DNA from: Amoebidium appalachense
Taxonomy: Eukaryota > Ichthyosporea
Direction: 5' to 3'
Assembly: GCA_963693365.1 (NCBI GenBank)
Contig: CAVNZM010000003.1
Span: forward strand, 8,866,001-8,930,000
DNA length: 64,000 bases
Shown here piece by piece: positions 17,627 to 28,616 of this stretch (position 1 is its first letter; the number at the start of each line of letters is the position of its first letter). The translations under genes were made by a program, and so were the position numbers. The notes beneath the pieces were generated by a model. It did not search any database and was not told the origin of the DNA. It saw nothing but the letters and a program-made list of their open reading frames with translations.

Positions 17627-20600
17627 TCCACAACCACGTCAAGGGCATCGAGCTACGTCAAGATCTCAAGATGCAACTCCGGAGCAACCGTGCCCACCGT
17701 GCCTCCAAGTCCAGCATGGCATTAAATGCCAGTGCTCCCCCCCGTGATCTTCCTCGCCGTGACTTACGCAACCGACTTGACCGTACTCCTGGCCCGGACC
17801 TCCGAACTCGTCTCTCCCGTCAGCACACCCGATCCCGTTCCCCCCACCGGCCTGCCTTCCGGTCCACGTCTCGTTCCCCCAGTCGTTCCCGTTTCTCGGG
17901 TTCCCGTCGTTCTGATTCCCCGGCTCGTTCTAACAACCCGTCCGTGAATGCATGCTTCTACTGCCACGAGCCTGATCACAAGATCATCGATTGCCCCGAG
18001 CCGAAATGCCGTATGTCCAGACACAACCGTTCCCGTCAAGGCAGTGAGAAATCTGTCTCCTTTGCTTTCTCGGCATACAACTTGAATGCTAGCTCCGTGG
18101 CGTGTCCTCCGACCCTGCCTGGGATTCCGGGTGCAACATGACTGTCTGCCCCACCCGTGAGTTCTTCCATGACCTCACTCCCCTTCCGACACCGACTCCC
18201 GTTGCTGCCTTCAATGGACACCCCGTCTTGGCCACCCACACCGGTCATATCGTCATCAACACCACCACCGACCATGGCACTGCAACCCTTACCATTAAAG
18301 CCTACTACACCCCGTCTGGCCAAGCCTTCCTCATTTCAACATCCCAAGCTGCTGCCGAATACATCAAGGGTGATTTGAATGATGCCTCCACTCCGTCATT
18401 CCTCTTCGACCGACTCACCGGCCGTCATCTCGTCAACCTCCGTCTACACAACGGTCTGTATTACTTCAAGGACTACACCATTCAACCACCCACTCGTCCT
18501 GTGGCTCTGGCTGCCACTACCAGTGTTAACCCATCCATCTGGCACCATCGTCTGGGGCACCGTGCTATGACCAGCATCAAGGACATGGTGAAACACGACC
18601 TTGTTATTGGTCTCCCCTCGTCTGTCCTCGACTGTGATGTTCCTGATTGTCATGGCTGCATTATGGGTAAAACCACCAAGGCTCCGTTCAAGGGTGACCG
18701 TCCTCACAGTCCAACATCCCCGGTCATGAATGGCATTGGGATTTTTTTGAGCCTACCACAACATCGTACGGAGGTTCCAAGGTTGCTCTCGTCACTGTCT
18801 GCCGTGCCTCTGGCCTCGTCAAGATCTACCCGATGGCCGACCGTACAACCACCCTGGACATTCTCACAGCTCACACCAACCTCGTTGCTACCCATGCCCC
18901 CTCCAAAGTTGGTGTCTACCACTTCGACTCCGGCTCTGAGTTCACCTCCAAGGCTACCCGTGCTTTTTGCCTCTCCCAGGGCATCAAGGCCAGCTATGCT
19001 CCGGTGGACTGCCCTCAACTGAACGGCTATGTTGAACGTCGTATGCGGTTCCTCCAAGAGATTGTTCGTTGCCTCCTCCATCAAGTCCAAGATCAGTCTC
19101 TGTCCCCCAAACTGTGGGCTGAGGCCCTCCAACATGCTGCCTACATCATCAACGTCACCCCGTCCATGGCTGCCAATGGTCGTACACCATTCGAGGTTTT
19201 CTACGGTGTCAAGCCCGACATCTCCGAGCTCAAAGTGTTCGGTTGCCCTGCCTACACTCATGTGCCAGCCTCTAAACGGAACAAGCTGGCCCCCACCGTC
19301 AAACTCGGCATGTATATCGGCTATGATCTTCAATCACACTGCCACCGGATCTTCAACCCCACCACCCATCGTGTCGGCCTCTTCCGTGATGTGATTTTCG
19401 ACGAATCAGCTTATCTCCCGTCCGACATCCCATCAACACTTCCGACCCCCGACACCACTGCCACCTCGACCACCCCACCCCCCCCAGTTGACACTGAAGA
19501 TGATGTTTGTTTGGTGTACTCCGGCCCCCCCCCTGCCATCGTCGTTCCCCCGACACCCCCCCCACTGGCCCCCCTGCCCCCGTGCCCGTCCAGCCTGCCG
19601 ACCTTCATCCTGCCCCTGGCAACGTCACCCCCATCCGACCCGGCTCCCCCGACAACTTCCACTCGGCCCCGTCAAGCCCGGAGGTTGCCCCCCCTGCAAT
19701 TCCGAACTTCCAAGTTTCCCCCCCCCCGTCTTCACCTCCCCCGGTTCCTGCACCCCGTCGTTCTGCCCGTCTACAGGGCAAGGTTGGACTTCAAGCCACC
19801 ACCACCCTGCCAGTTCCCCCCGGTCCCCCCATCAACATCGACCAACTACCCAAACTTGTCCGTCAACTGTGTTCCGGACCCAATGGTGACCAGGTCAAGT
19901 CAGCCCTCACTGCTGAGTATCAAGCCTTCGTCGACAAAGACATCTTTGAACTTGTTGACCCTCCCCCTGGTGCTAACATCGTGGGCTTCAAGTGGATTGT
20001 CTCCGAGAAAACTCTCAACTCGGCTGGTGACACCAAGATCAAGGCTTCAGTCAGCAATACGGTGTTGACTATGAGTTGATTGAGAGCCCTGTCATCCGTC
20101 CGGCTGCTCTCCGTGCTATCCTCGCTCTGGCCGTTGTTGAAGGTCATGACATCCATCAACTCGACGTGTCTACGGCCTTTCTCAACAGCCCACTCACCGA
20201 GACCATCTACATGAAACAACCCCCGGGATTCATCACCATGGCCACACAGGTCTGGAGACTCAAGAAAGCCCTGTATGGCCTCAAGCAAGCCTCCAAGGCT
20301 TGGTACGACTTCCTCGACGGCATTCTTCATGCCCATGGCCTGACCCGTACTAAGACTGACCCGTGCATCTACCTCCGGTTCTTCCCCAACAACGATGTGG
20401 TTCGGGCTGGTAGCTACGTCGACGACTCCACCATCACCAACACCCGGGGTTCTACTGCTGCCAGTGACCTGGCTGCCCACATCAGCAAGATGGCCAGCTG
20501 TCGTATGAGTCCATTTGACCGTATGCTCGGTGTTGATTTTAATCACTCTGATCCCCATCACCTCCACATGCACCAGAGGTCTTACATCATGGATATCATC

Positions 20601-21377
20601 CACGACTTCAACCTCACCGATGCCAAGTCCAAGTCTACCCCCATCCCTGCAGGCACCACCGTCTCCCTGGCTGACTGCCCCCCCCAACCGTTCACCGTGC
20701 CCTACCGTGAGTTACTCGGCCGTCTCCTCTGGGTGGCACGGTGCACACGTCCCGACATTGCCTATGCCATCGGCTTCCTTGGTCGGTTCAGCACCAACCC
20801 CGGCAAGACTCACTGGGACCTTCTCCGTCGTGTGGCCCGGTACCTGCTCGGCATCATTGACCTTGGCATTGACTACAAGTACTCGGCCACCCAGCCCCCC
20901 ATACTCGAATGCTACACGGATGCTGACTTTGCTGGTTGTGCCGACAGCAAGAAGTCTACCACCGGCTACATCATCGAGTTTGCTGGTATGCCCATCATCT
21001 GGTACTCCAAGCTTCAGCTCATCACGGCCACCAGCACCACCGAAGCTGAGCTGATTGCTCTCAATGCTGGCACCCAGGAAGTTGCTTGGGTCCGTGACCT
21101 CTTCAAGGAACTCGGCTGCCCCATGCTTGCTCCGACTCCGGTGTACTGTGACAACCAGTCGACCATTGCCATCGTCAACTCCACCGGCATCAAGCACCGT
21201 ACCAAACACATTGCCGTCCGGTATCACAACACCAAAGACTACATTGCCAGTGGGGATGTGGTTGTCCACTATGTCAAGTCAGCCCACAACTTGGCCGACA
21301 TCCTCACCAAACCCCTTCCCGGCCCGAGTCATGTCACCCATCGTGCCCGACTTTGTGTGCCGGATATCGTCGATTGA
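17627..21377 (+). pseudogene. copia gag-pol remnant (A2)
   Basis: Homologous to A1 from gag residue about 212 to the C-terminus. The frame changes at about 18100 (protease N-terminal side), 18712 (integrase), 19560 (C-rich linker) and 20046, where a short deletion removes the ARGVAQGF region at the start of RT. The last frame, 20076-21377, is intact and holds the RT YVDD motif, the RNase H domain (YTDADFAG, TSTTEAEL) and the conserved C-terminus. Non-functional, with at least four lesions, therefore older than A1 and A3. Confidence 0.88.
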
Positions 21378-21629
21378 CCCGTCCTACTTCAAGAGTGGTT
21401 TTCTAATGTTTACTACTTACTTTCCCATAATCATTATTTCATATGTATATTGCCTTTGTGGGTATGCCCACTTAGGGTTTTTATATAAGGTTTGACCTGT
21501 ACCGCGACTCTACTCTATCTTTCACTGGTTTCAAACCCAGTTAATCAAACCCCGACTATAAACGTTATACATATTCGTTGTTTTTGCCCCGGTTCCTTCC
21601 CCCCCCCACCCCCCCACCCCCCCTTTCCC
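21378..21629 (+). other. A2 3' untranslated region, first part
   Basis: Matches the region downstream of the A1 and A3 stop codons (GTGGGTATGCCCACTTAGGG, GGTTTCAAACCCAGTTAATC) and enters the C-rich tract (CCCCACCCCCCCACC) where family B inserted. Confidence 0.85.
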
Positions 21630-22337
21630 TGTCATCTTCACTTGATTCTCAGCAAGACTTAGAAGTTGAGTTTTGTATTTATTAGTTGTTGTAGTTTGTT
21701 TCCTTTTCCTTTCTTCATTTCTTTCTTTCTTTTCTGTTTCCGTGTACACGACATCTTAGATCTGTGTACGTATCGACATACTTAGCTCGCGCACACGTAT
21801 TGTCGTTTGCGTCAAAATCTATATATGTCATCCAATCATATCTCGTTTGTATTTTCCCAAATATAGTAACTTACATTCCTTTCTCATTCCTTTCTCACGA
21901 CGTAGCATTGTGCTATGTTCTCCAACTATTAGGAATAATTATATTTAGACGTGTTATGATAAGAACATGTATAAATGTATGTTATGAATTAATAGTTACA
22001 TAAGTGGTTTCATTTTGTTAAATGTTTCCGTGCTTTTATTAGAAGTTTCTTTCATTAGAGGATTGAGTTTTATATTCTATGTGTCGACAGACATTTTAAT
22101 CGATATATTTTACACTCATAGTTTTCGTTCTTTTGATTGGTTTATCGTTTCACATTCCCAAGTATAAAAGGGACCTCATCTTGAAATAAATCATAAGCAG
22201 TCGTATTCACTTCCTATGGTTCCAGAAACCGTTCCACCTCCGTCTCCGGTTGTGTTTTTCCCGTGTGTCTCTGTGTTGTGTATATCATAACACCCATCTG
22301 TGCTCTCTGCTTCTCCGTTTACCCACACAAAATAACA
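21630..22337 (+). repeat. 5' LTR of family B
   Basis: Starts TGTCATCTTCACTTGATTC and ends AAATAACA. It has a TATA box TATAAAAG at 22163-22170 and an AATAAA at 22185-22190, marking U3 and R. Unrelated to the A-type LTR except for the terminal TG...CA. Confidence 0.9.
22163..22170 (+). promoter_or_regulatory. LTR TATA box (family B)
   Basis: TATAAAAG about 20 bp before an AATAAA and 170 bp before the end of the LTR, the usual place for the element's own promoter. The same motif recurs at 34673-34680 in the 3' LTR. Confidence 0.7.
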
Positions 22338-22355
22338 GGTTTACGGCCCCTTTGC
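22338..22355 (+). other. family-B primer-binding region
   Basis: GGTTTACGGCCCC directly abuts the LTR end. It resembles the GGTTATGGGCCC primer site of A1 with three changed central bases, suggesting priming by an internal (half) tRNA fragment rather than a tRNA 3' CCA end. The tRNA cannot be named with confidence. Confidence 0.45.
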
Positions 22356-22412
22356 ACGCTAACACACAATCTCGTTACAACCGCGAAATCTCTCAGTCTT
22401 ACTGCTTCAATC

Positions 22413-22732
22413 ATGACTGACAAACCGTCGTATATCAACCTTCCAATATGGAATCCGTCCGAGAAACGAGACGAGAAACGTCTTAATTATTTCGAGTGGG
22501 AGCCACTCATTCACCGGTTCATTAGAACAACCATTGCCGAGAAATTCGTTGACGCTATCAAGAGGCCACAGTGGGTTGACGGCGCTGAAGCCAACCAGTG
22601 GCTAGGCTACGCCACCAAGGACTCCTACAAGAAAGCTTCCGACGTCCTCGACCAGATCCTCAACCAGTCCGTCCACCCGACCGAGCTCTACGACTCCGGC
22701 CGGATGCAAGACGGTGTCCACGGTGGTGAAGT
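22413..22732 (+). pseudogene. family-B gag, N-terminal part (interrupted by A1)
   Basis: ATG at 22413 opens 106 codons (MTDKPSYINLPIWNPSEK ...) and is cut at 22732 by insertion of A1. The same codon (GT then C) and frame resume at 29547 after the duplicated GAAGT, so the split is clean. Gag would form the particle shell. Confidence 0.88.
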
Positions 22733-23657
22733 TGTTAATTTCTATAAGTATTTGGGATGTAAGCAGAGACACAGTGGTGCAGTGTGAAAACACCACAGAC
22801 ACACACAACAACAAAACACGGAACGATCGGAGCAGTGTACACAACAGACATCAATGTTTAGACACGACTGAACTGAATTTATTCTGATCTTCGAATAAAT
22901 ACCTGAAATTCCTCTAAGTCCAATCCATACATGATTTCCGACCAGTCGGAAATCAGATCCATCTCTAATAGAAACCAATCACTAAGAACCAATTGCTTTC
23001 AGAGAGATCCGGTACGCGGAGGCGTACACGATAGGACACAGACACTAGTTAGGATCAACTCGTGTCATCATCAAGGAAGTTCTAACCTATGACATACTGC
23101 AAAGACTCAGACATATCACACTTAACCTTGATGATTGGTTAAAGCCCGGCAACACATGAAAACTAAAGTGAATTAATGAAGTCTAAACACACATGCTATT
23201 CTAAGTGTAGCCTAAGTGTGTTACCGTCCAATGAACACGTATTAAGTAACACAAATCTACCTAACATATATTAGTAGAAAAGAATTACGATTATACACAT
23301 GAAGACAAGGAGAGAAAGAAAAGAAAATAAGGAAGGAGAAAGAGGAAGGAAAAGAGAGCACAGATCAACAAACAAGATAGTAATAGCATAACTATAACCA
23401 GAGATATTTATGTACACACGAACATGTACACGTCTCTCCCTGAGTGGGTGGATCCGTGTACACACATATAAATATTCTAATCGATATTACAATACACGAT
23501 TAAAGCCGATACAACACGATTACAAGTATACAAGCATATCGGAGATCGATGCTACACTTTACATAATAGGAGTGTGGCATTTACACTAAGCATATGAACT
23601 GAAACATAACACAAACTGAGAAGATCTTACCATATGTAAATACTACGTATTACAACA
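22733..23657 (-). repeat. 3' LTR of A1
   Basis: 925 bp; on the plus strand reads TGTTAATTTCTATAAG ... ACGTATTACAACA. Palindrome at 22933-22954. In element orientation it is preceded by the polypurine motif AAGTGGGGA. Confidence 0.92.
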
Positions 23658-23795
23658 TCCCCACTTAAGACTTTGAAGTTTGTGTTATCATATCCCCACT
23701 GAACTAGTGAAATCTCCCCACTTGAGAACAGAAACGGAAAAAAAAAAATTAAAGTGTGTACTTTTCCCGGGGGGGGGGGGGGGGGGGGGGGGGAA

Positions 23796-23827
<32 letters not shown>

Positions 23828-24116
23828 AGGGGGGGGGGGGGGGGGGAGGGGGGGGGGGAAGGGGGGGGGGGGGGGGGGGGGGGGGAAATGGGGGGGGAAG
23901 GAACCGGGGCAAAAACAACGAATATATATAACGTGTATAGGCGGTGTTTGATTAACTGGGTTTTAAACCAGTGAAAGATAGAGTAGAGTGATGGTACAGG
24001 TCAAACCTTATATATAAACCCTAAGTGGGCATACCCACAAAGGCAATACATATGATATAATGATGTTGATAAAGTAAGTAGTACACATGAGAAAATCACT
24101 CTTGAAGTAGGTCGGG
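23658..24116 (-). other. A1 3' untranslated region: polypurine motifs and 140-base G-tract
   Basis: In element sense, after the stop codon comes a C-rich tract (G on the plus strand, 23769-23906, interrupted only by AA pairs), then three AGTGGGGA motifs about 30-45 bp apart, the last touching the LTR as the polypurine tract. The same arrangement is present in A2 and A3. Confidence 0.8.
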
Positions 24117-27100
24117 TCAATCCACAATATCCGGTAAACAAAGTCGAGCACGATGGTGGACATGACTCGGGCCGGGGAGGGGTTTGGTGAGTATGTCAGC
24201 TAAGTTGTGGGCTGACTCAACGTAGTGGACAACCACGTCCCCACTGGCAATGTAGTCCTTGGTGTTGTGATACCGGACGGCAATGTGTTTGGTACGGTGC
24301 TTGATGCCGGTGGAGTTGACGATGGCAATGGTCGACTGGTTGTCACAGTACACCGGAGTCGGAGCAAGCATGGGACAGCCGAGTTCCTTGAAGAGGTCAC
24401 GGACCCAAGCAACTTCTTGGGTGCCAGCATTGAGAGCAATCAGCTCAGCTTCAGTGGTGCTGGTGGCCGTGATGGGCTGGAGCTTGGAGTACCAGATGAC
24501 GGGCATACCAGCAAACACGATAATGTAGCCGGTGGTAGACTTCTTGCTGTCGGCACAACCAGCAAAGTCAGCATCCGTGTAGCATTCGAGTATGGGGGAC
24601 TGGGTGGCCGAGTACTTGTAGTCAATGCCAAGGTCAATGGTGCCGAGCAGGTACCGGGCCACACGACGGAGAAGGTCCCAGTGAGTCTTGCCGGGGTTGG
24701 TGCTGAACCGACCAAGGAAGCCGATGGCATAGGCAATGTCGGGACGTGTGCACCGTGCCACCCAGAGGAGACGGCCGAGTAACTCACGGTAGGGCACGGT
24801 GAACGGTTGGGGGGGGCAATCAGCCAGGGAGACGGTGGTGCCTGCAGGGATGGGGGTAGACTTGGACTTGGCATCGGTGAGGTTGAAGTCGTGGATGATA
24901 TCCATGATGTAAGACCTCTGGTGCATGTGGAGGTGATGGGGATCAGAGTGATTAAAATCAACACCGAGCATACGGTCAAATGGACTCATACGACAGCTGG
25001 CCATCTTGCTGATGTGGGCAGCCAGGTCACTGGCAGCAGTAGAACCCCGGGTGTTGGTGATGGTGGAGTCATCGACGTAGTTACCAGCCCGTACCACATC
25101 GTTGTTGGGGAAGAACCGGAGGTAGATGCACGGGTCGGTCTTAGTACGGGTCAGGCCATGGGCAAGAAGAATGCCGTCGAGGAAGTCGTACCAAGCCTTG
25201 GAGGCTTGCTTGAGGCCGTACAGGGCTTTCTTGAGTCTCCAGACCTTGCCAAGTGTGGCCATGGTGATGAATCCCGGGGGTTGTTTCATGTAGATGGTCT
25301 CGGTGAGTGGGCTGTTGAGAAAGGCCGTAGACACGTCGAGTTGATGTATGTCATGACCTTCAACAACGGCCAGAGCTAGGATGGCACGGAGAGCAGCCAG
25401 ACGAATGACAGGGCTCTCAATCAACTCATAGTCAACACCGTATTGCTGACTGAAGCCTTGAGCAACACCACGTGCCTTGATCTTGGTGTCACCAGCCGAG
25501 TTGAGAGTTTTCTCGGAGACAATCCACTTGAAGCCGACGATGTTAGCACCAGGGGGAGGGTCAACAAGTTCAAAGATGTCTTTGTCGACGAAGGCTTGAT
25601 ACTCAGCAGTCAGGGCTGACTTGACCTGATCACCATTGGGTCCGGAACAGAGTTGACGGACAAGTTTGGGTAGTTGGTCGATGTTGATGGGGGGACCGGG
25701 GGGGACTGGCAGGGTGGTGGTGGCTTGAAGTCCAACCTTGCCCTGGAGACGGGCAGAACGACGGGGTGCAGGAACCGGGGTAGGTGGAGACGGTGGGGGG
25801 GGAACTTGGAAGTTCGGAAGTGCAGGGGGGGCAACCTCCGGGCTGGACGGGGCCGAGTGGAAGTTGTCGGGGGAGCCGGGTCGGATGGGTGTGACGTTGC
25901 CAGGGCCAGGATGAGGGTCGGCAGGCTGGACGGGCACGGGGGCAGGGGGGCCGGTGGGGGGGGGTGTCGGGGGAACGACGATGGCAGGAGGGGGGCCAGA
26001 GTACACCAGACAAACATCATCTTCAGTGTCAACTGTGGGGGGTGGGGTGGTCGAGGTAGCAGTGGTGTCGGGGGTCGGAAGGGTTGATGGAATGTCGGAC
26101 GGGAGATAAGCTGATTCGTCGAAAATCACATCACGGAAGAGGCCGACACGATGGGTGGTGGCATTGAAGATCCGGTGGCAGTGTGATTGAAGATCATAGC
26201 CGATATACATGCCGAGTTTGACGGTGGGGGCCAGCTTGTGCCGTTTAGAGGCTGGCACGTGAGTGTAGGCAGGGCAACCGAACACTTTGAGCTCGGAGAT
26301 GTCGGGCTTGACACCGTAGAAAACCTCGAATGGTGTACGACCATTGGCAGTCGTGGACGGGGTGACGTTGATGATGTAGGCGGCATGTTGGAGGGCCTCA
26401 GCCCACAGTTTGGGAGACAGAGACTGATCTTGGACTTGATGGAGGAGGCAACGGACAATCTCTTGGAGGAACCGCATACGTCGTTCAACATAGCCGTTCA
26501 GTTGAGGGCAGTCCACCGGAGCATAGCTGGCCTTGATGCCCTGGGAGAGGCAAAAAGCACGGGTATCCTTGGAGGTGAACTCAGAGCCGGAGTCGAAGTG
26601 GTAAACACCAACTTTGGAGGGGGCATGGGTGGCAACGAGGTTGGTGTGAGCTGTGAGAATATCCAGGGTGGTGGTACGGTCGGCCATCGGGTAGATCTTG
26701 ACGAGGCCAGAGGCACGGCAGACAGTGACGAGAGCAACCTTGGAACCTCCGTACGATGTTGTGGTAGGCTCAAAAAAATCCCAATGCCATTCATGACCGG
26801 GGATGTTGGAGTGAGGACGGTCACCCCTGAACGGAGCCTTGGTGGTCTTACCCATAATGCAGCCATGACAATCAGGAACATCACAGTCGAGGACAGAGGA
26901 GGGGAGACCAATAACAAGGTCGTGTTTCACCATGTCCTTGATGCTGGTCATAGCTCGGTGCCCCAGACGATGGTGCCCGATGGATGGGTTAACACTGGTA
27001 GTGGCAGCCAGAGCCACAGGACGAGTGGGTGGTTGAATGGTGTAGTCCTTGAAGTAATACAGACCGTTGTGTAGACGGAGGTTGACGAGATGACGGCCGG

Positions 27101-28523
27101 TGAGTCGGTCGAAGAGGAATGACGGAGTGGAGGCATCGTTCAAATCACCCTTGATGTATTCGGCAGCAGCTTGGGATGTTGAAATGAGGAAGGCTTGGCC
27201 AGACGGGGTGTAGTAGGCTTCAATGGTTAGGGTGGTAGTGCCATGGTCGGTGGTGGTGTTGATGACGATATGGCCGGTGTGAGTGGCCAAGACGGGGGTG
27301 CCATTGAAGGCAGCAACGGGAGTCGGTGTCGAAAGGGGAGTGAGGTCATGGAAGAACTCACGGGTGGGGCAAACAGTCATGTTGCACCCGGAATCCCAGG
27401 CAGGGTCGGAGGACACGGGGACGGAGCTAGCATTGTATGCCGAGAAAGCAAAGGAGACAGATTTCTCACTGCCTTGACGGGAACGGTTGTGTCTGGACAT
27501 ACGGCATTTCGGCTCAGGGCAATCGATGATCGTGTGATCAGGCTCGTGGCAGTAGGAGCATTCTTTCACGGACGGGGTGTTAGAACGAGCCGGGGAATCA
27601 GAACGACGGGAACCCGAGAAACGGGAACGACTGGGGGAACGAGACGTGGACCGGAAGGCAGGCCGGTGGGGGGAACGGGATCGGGTGTGCTGACAGGAGA
27701 GACGAGTTCGGAGGTCCGTGCCAGAGGTACGGTCAAGTCGGGTGCGTAAGTCACGGCGAGGAAGATCACGGGGGGGAGCACTGGCATTTAATGCCATGCT
27801 GGACTTGGAGGCACGGTGGGCACGGTTGTTCCGGAGTTGCATCTTGAGGTCTTGACGTAACTCGATGCCCTTGACGTGGTTATGGAGGGACTCGAAGTCG
27901 GGGAATAGCTTATCACCGAAGTGATAGTCTTCGATAAGACGATTGAACTCAGGGGTGAGGTCGTCTCTGGTGGTGAGTTCATTGAAGAACTTCTCAGCTA
28001 GACGAGTGAAGTGAATGGACTCATCTTGGAGAGACTGGAGCTGGTTCACGATGGTCTGCAGACGGCTCAGGTAGGTGGTGAATGATTCACCGGGCTGAAG
28101 GGCACAGGCATCCCACTGACGGTGAAGGATGCGGATCTGATCGGGTTTGCCTTGGAGATAGTGTTGACGGAATTTCCACATGGCCCGTTCAGGGTCCATG
28201 CCAATACGGTACTGGGCAACGGTGGTGAGGACGGAAGGGTCGATGTTCTGTATCATATGGAGCAGGAGGCAATTGCGGGCCTCTTTGAGTTCCGCGGTAG
28301 TGCCGTAGCCATAGAAGGGGGGTTCACCGTCAACCGCGACGGTGGTAGGGGGGACGTAGTTGTCAGCAAGGACAACATCCACGAGTCGGACACCTTTAGT
28401 GCCGGTCATCATGCCGAGAAAAATGATTTCCCATTGAAAATAGGTAGTTTTGCTATCGGGACCAGTCTTCCCTTCACCTTTCCACATGGTGATTTTGTTT
28501 ACGCCAGTTTTGTTTGGATCCAT
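24117..28523 (-). CDS. copia gag-pol polyprotein (A1, 1468 aa, intact)
   Basis: One frame from ATG 28523 to TGA 24117. Residues 1-320 gag with an Arg/Ser-rich stretch (270-315); CCHC knuckle CSYCHEPDHTIIDC at 322-335; protease site DSG at 377-379; integrase zinc domain H517/H522 with C552/C555; integrase core D582, D644, E680 with exactly 35 residues between the last two; Pro-rich linker 820-945; RT with NYVDD at 1148-1152; RNase H in the last 190 residues (YTDADFAGC, TSTTEAELIAL). The order protease-integrase-RT-RNase H is diagnostic for Ty1/copia. Gly516 replaces a Trp (present in A3) next to the integrase HHCC motif, a possible weakening change. No separate gag frame or shift site is seen. 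Confidence 0.95.
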   Translation of the reverse strand: MDPNKTGVNKITMWKGEGKTGPDSKTTYFQWEIIFLGMMTGTKGVRLVDVVLADNYVPPTTVAVDGEPPFYGYGTTAELKEARNCLLLHMIQNIDPSVLTTVAQYRIGMDPERAMWKFRQHYLQGKPDQIRILHRQWDACALQPGESFTTYLSRLQTIVNQLQSLQDESIHFTRLAEKFFNELTTRDDLTPEFNRLIEDYHFGDKLFPDFESLHNHVKGIELRQDLKMQLRNNRAHRASKSSMALNASAPPRDLPRRDLRTRLDRTSGTDLRTRLSCQHTRSRSPHRPAFRSTSRSPSRSRFSGSRRSDSPARSNTPSVKECSYCHEPDHTIIDCPEPKCRMSRHNRSRQGSEKSVSFAFSAYNASSVPVSSDPAWDSGCNMTVCPTREFFHDLTPLSTPTPVAAFNGTPVLATHTGHIVINTTTDHGTTTLTIEAYYTPSGQAFLISTSQAAAEYIKGDLNDASTPSFLFDRLTGRHLVNLRLHNGLYYFKDYTIQPPTRPVALAATTSVNPSIGHHRLGHRAMTSIKDMVKHDLVIGLPSSVLDCDVPDCHGCIMGKTTKAPFRGDRPHSNIPGHEWHWDFFEPTTTSYGGSKVALVTVCRASGLVKIYPMADRTTTLDILTAHTNLVATHAPSKVGVYHFDSGSEFTSKDTRAFCLSQGIKASYAPVDCPQLNGYVERRMRFLQEIVRCLLHQVQDQSLSPKLWAEALQHAAYIINVTPSTTANGRTPFEVFYGVKPDISELKVFGCPAYTHVPASKRHKLAPTVKLGMYIGYDLQSHCHRIFNATTHRVGLFRDVIFDESAYLPSDIPSTLPTPDTTATSTTPPPTVDTEDDVCLVYSGPPPAIVVPPTPPPTGPPAPVPVQPADPHPGPGNVTPIRPGSPDNFHSAPSSPEVAPPALPNFQVPPPPSPPTPVPAPRRSARLQGKVGLQATTTLPVPPGPPINIDQLPKLVRQLCSGPNGDQVKSALTAEYQAFVDKDIFELVDPPPGANIVGFKWIVSEKTLNSAGDTKIKARGVAQGFSQQYGVDYELIESPVIRLAALRAILALAVVEGHDIHQLDVSTAFLNSPLTETIYMKQPPGFITMATLGKVWRLKKALYGLKQASKAWYDFLDGILLAHGLTRTKTDPCIYLRFFPNNDVVRAGNYVDDSTITNTRGSTAASDLAAHISKMASCRMSPFDRMLGVDFNHSDPHHLHMHQRSYIMDIIHDFNLTDAKSKSTPIPAGTTVSLADCPPQPFTVPYRELLGRLLWVARCTRPDIAYAIGFLGRFSTNPGKTHWDLLRRVARYLLGTIDLGIDYKYSATQSPILECYTDADFAGCADSKKSTTGYIIVFAGMPVIWYSKLQPITATSTTEAELIALNAGTQEVAWVRDLFKELGCPMLAPTPVYCDNQSTIAIVNSTGIKHRTKHIAVRYHNTKDYIASGDVVVHYVESAHNLADILTKPLPGPSHVHHRARLCLPDIVD

Positions 28524-28586
28524 GATTGAAAAACGAGCGCGAGTTCTAGATGTGTGTAGGGAGCGTACAAAAGGGCTGCATAACCT

Positions 28587-28616
28587 GCGCAGTGGAAGCG
28601 TGCTGGGCCCATAACC
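28587..28616 (-). other. A1 primer-binding site: complement of initiator tRNA-Met nt 39-10
   Basis: In element sense, directly after the LTR end ACA, reads GGTTATGGGCCCAGCACG and continues to CTGCGC: 30 nt complementary to the D arm and anticodon arm of animal initiator tRNA-Met (GCGCAGTGGAAGCGTGC, TGGGCCCATAACC). Drosophila copia is known to prime with the 39-nt 5' half of this tRNA, and the match begins exactly at nt 39. A second GGTTATG follows one base after the block. Confidence 0.85.

Noticed and set aside
24200-27749. Plus-strand open frames of 60-295 aa across A1 (and the same in A3, 59853-63377)
   Set aside because: Antisense shadows of the GC-rich gag-pol frame; they repeat wherever the pol gene is present.
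28587-28616. Possible tRNA gene
   Set aside because: Only nt 10-39 of the initiator tRNA are present, with no acceptor stem or T arm; the position next to the LTR shows it is a primer-binding site.
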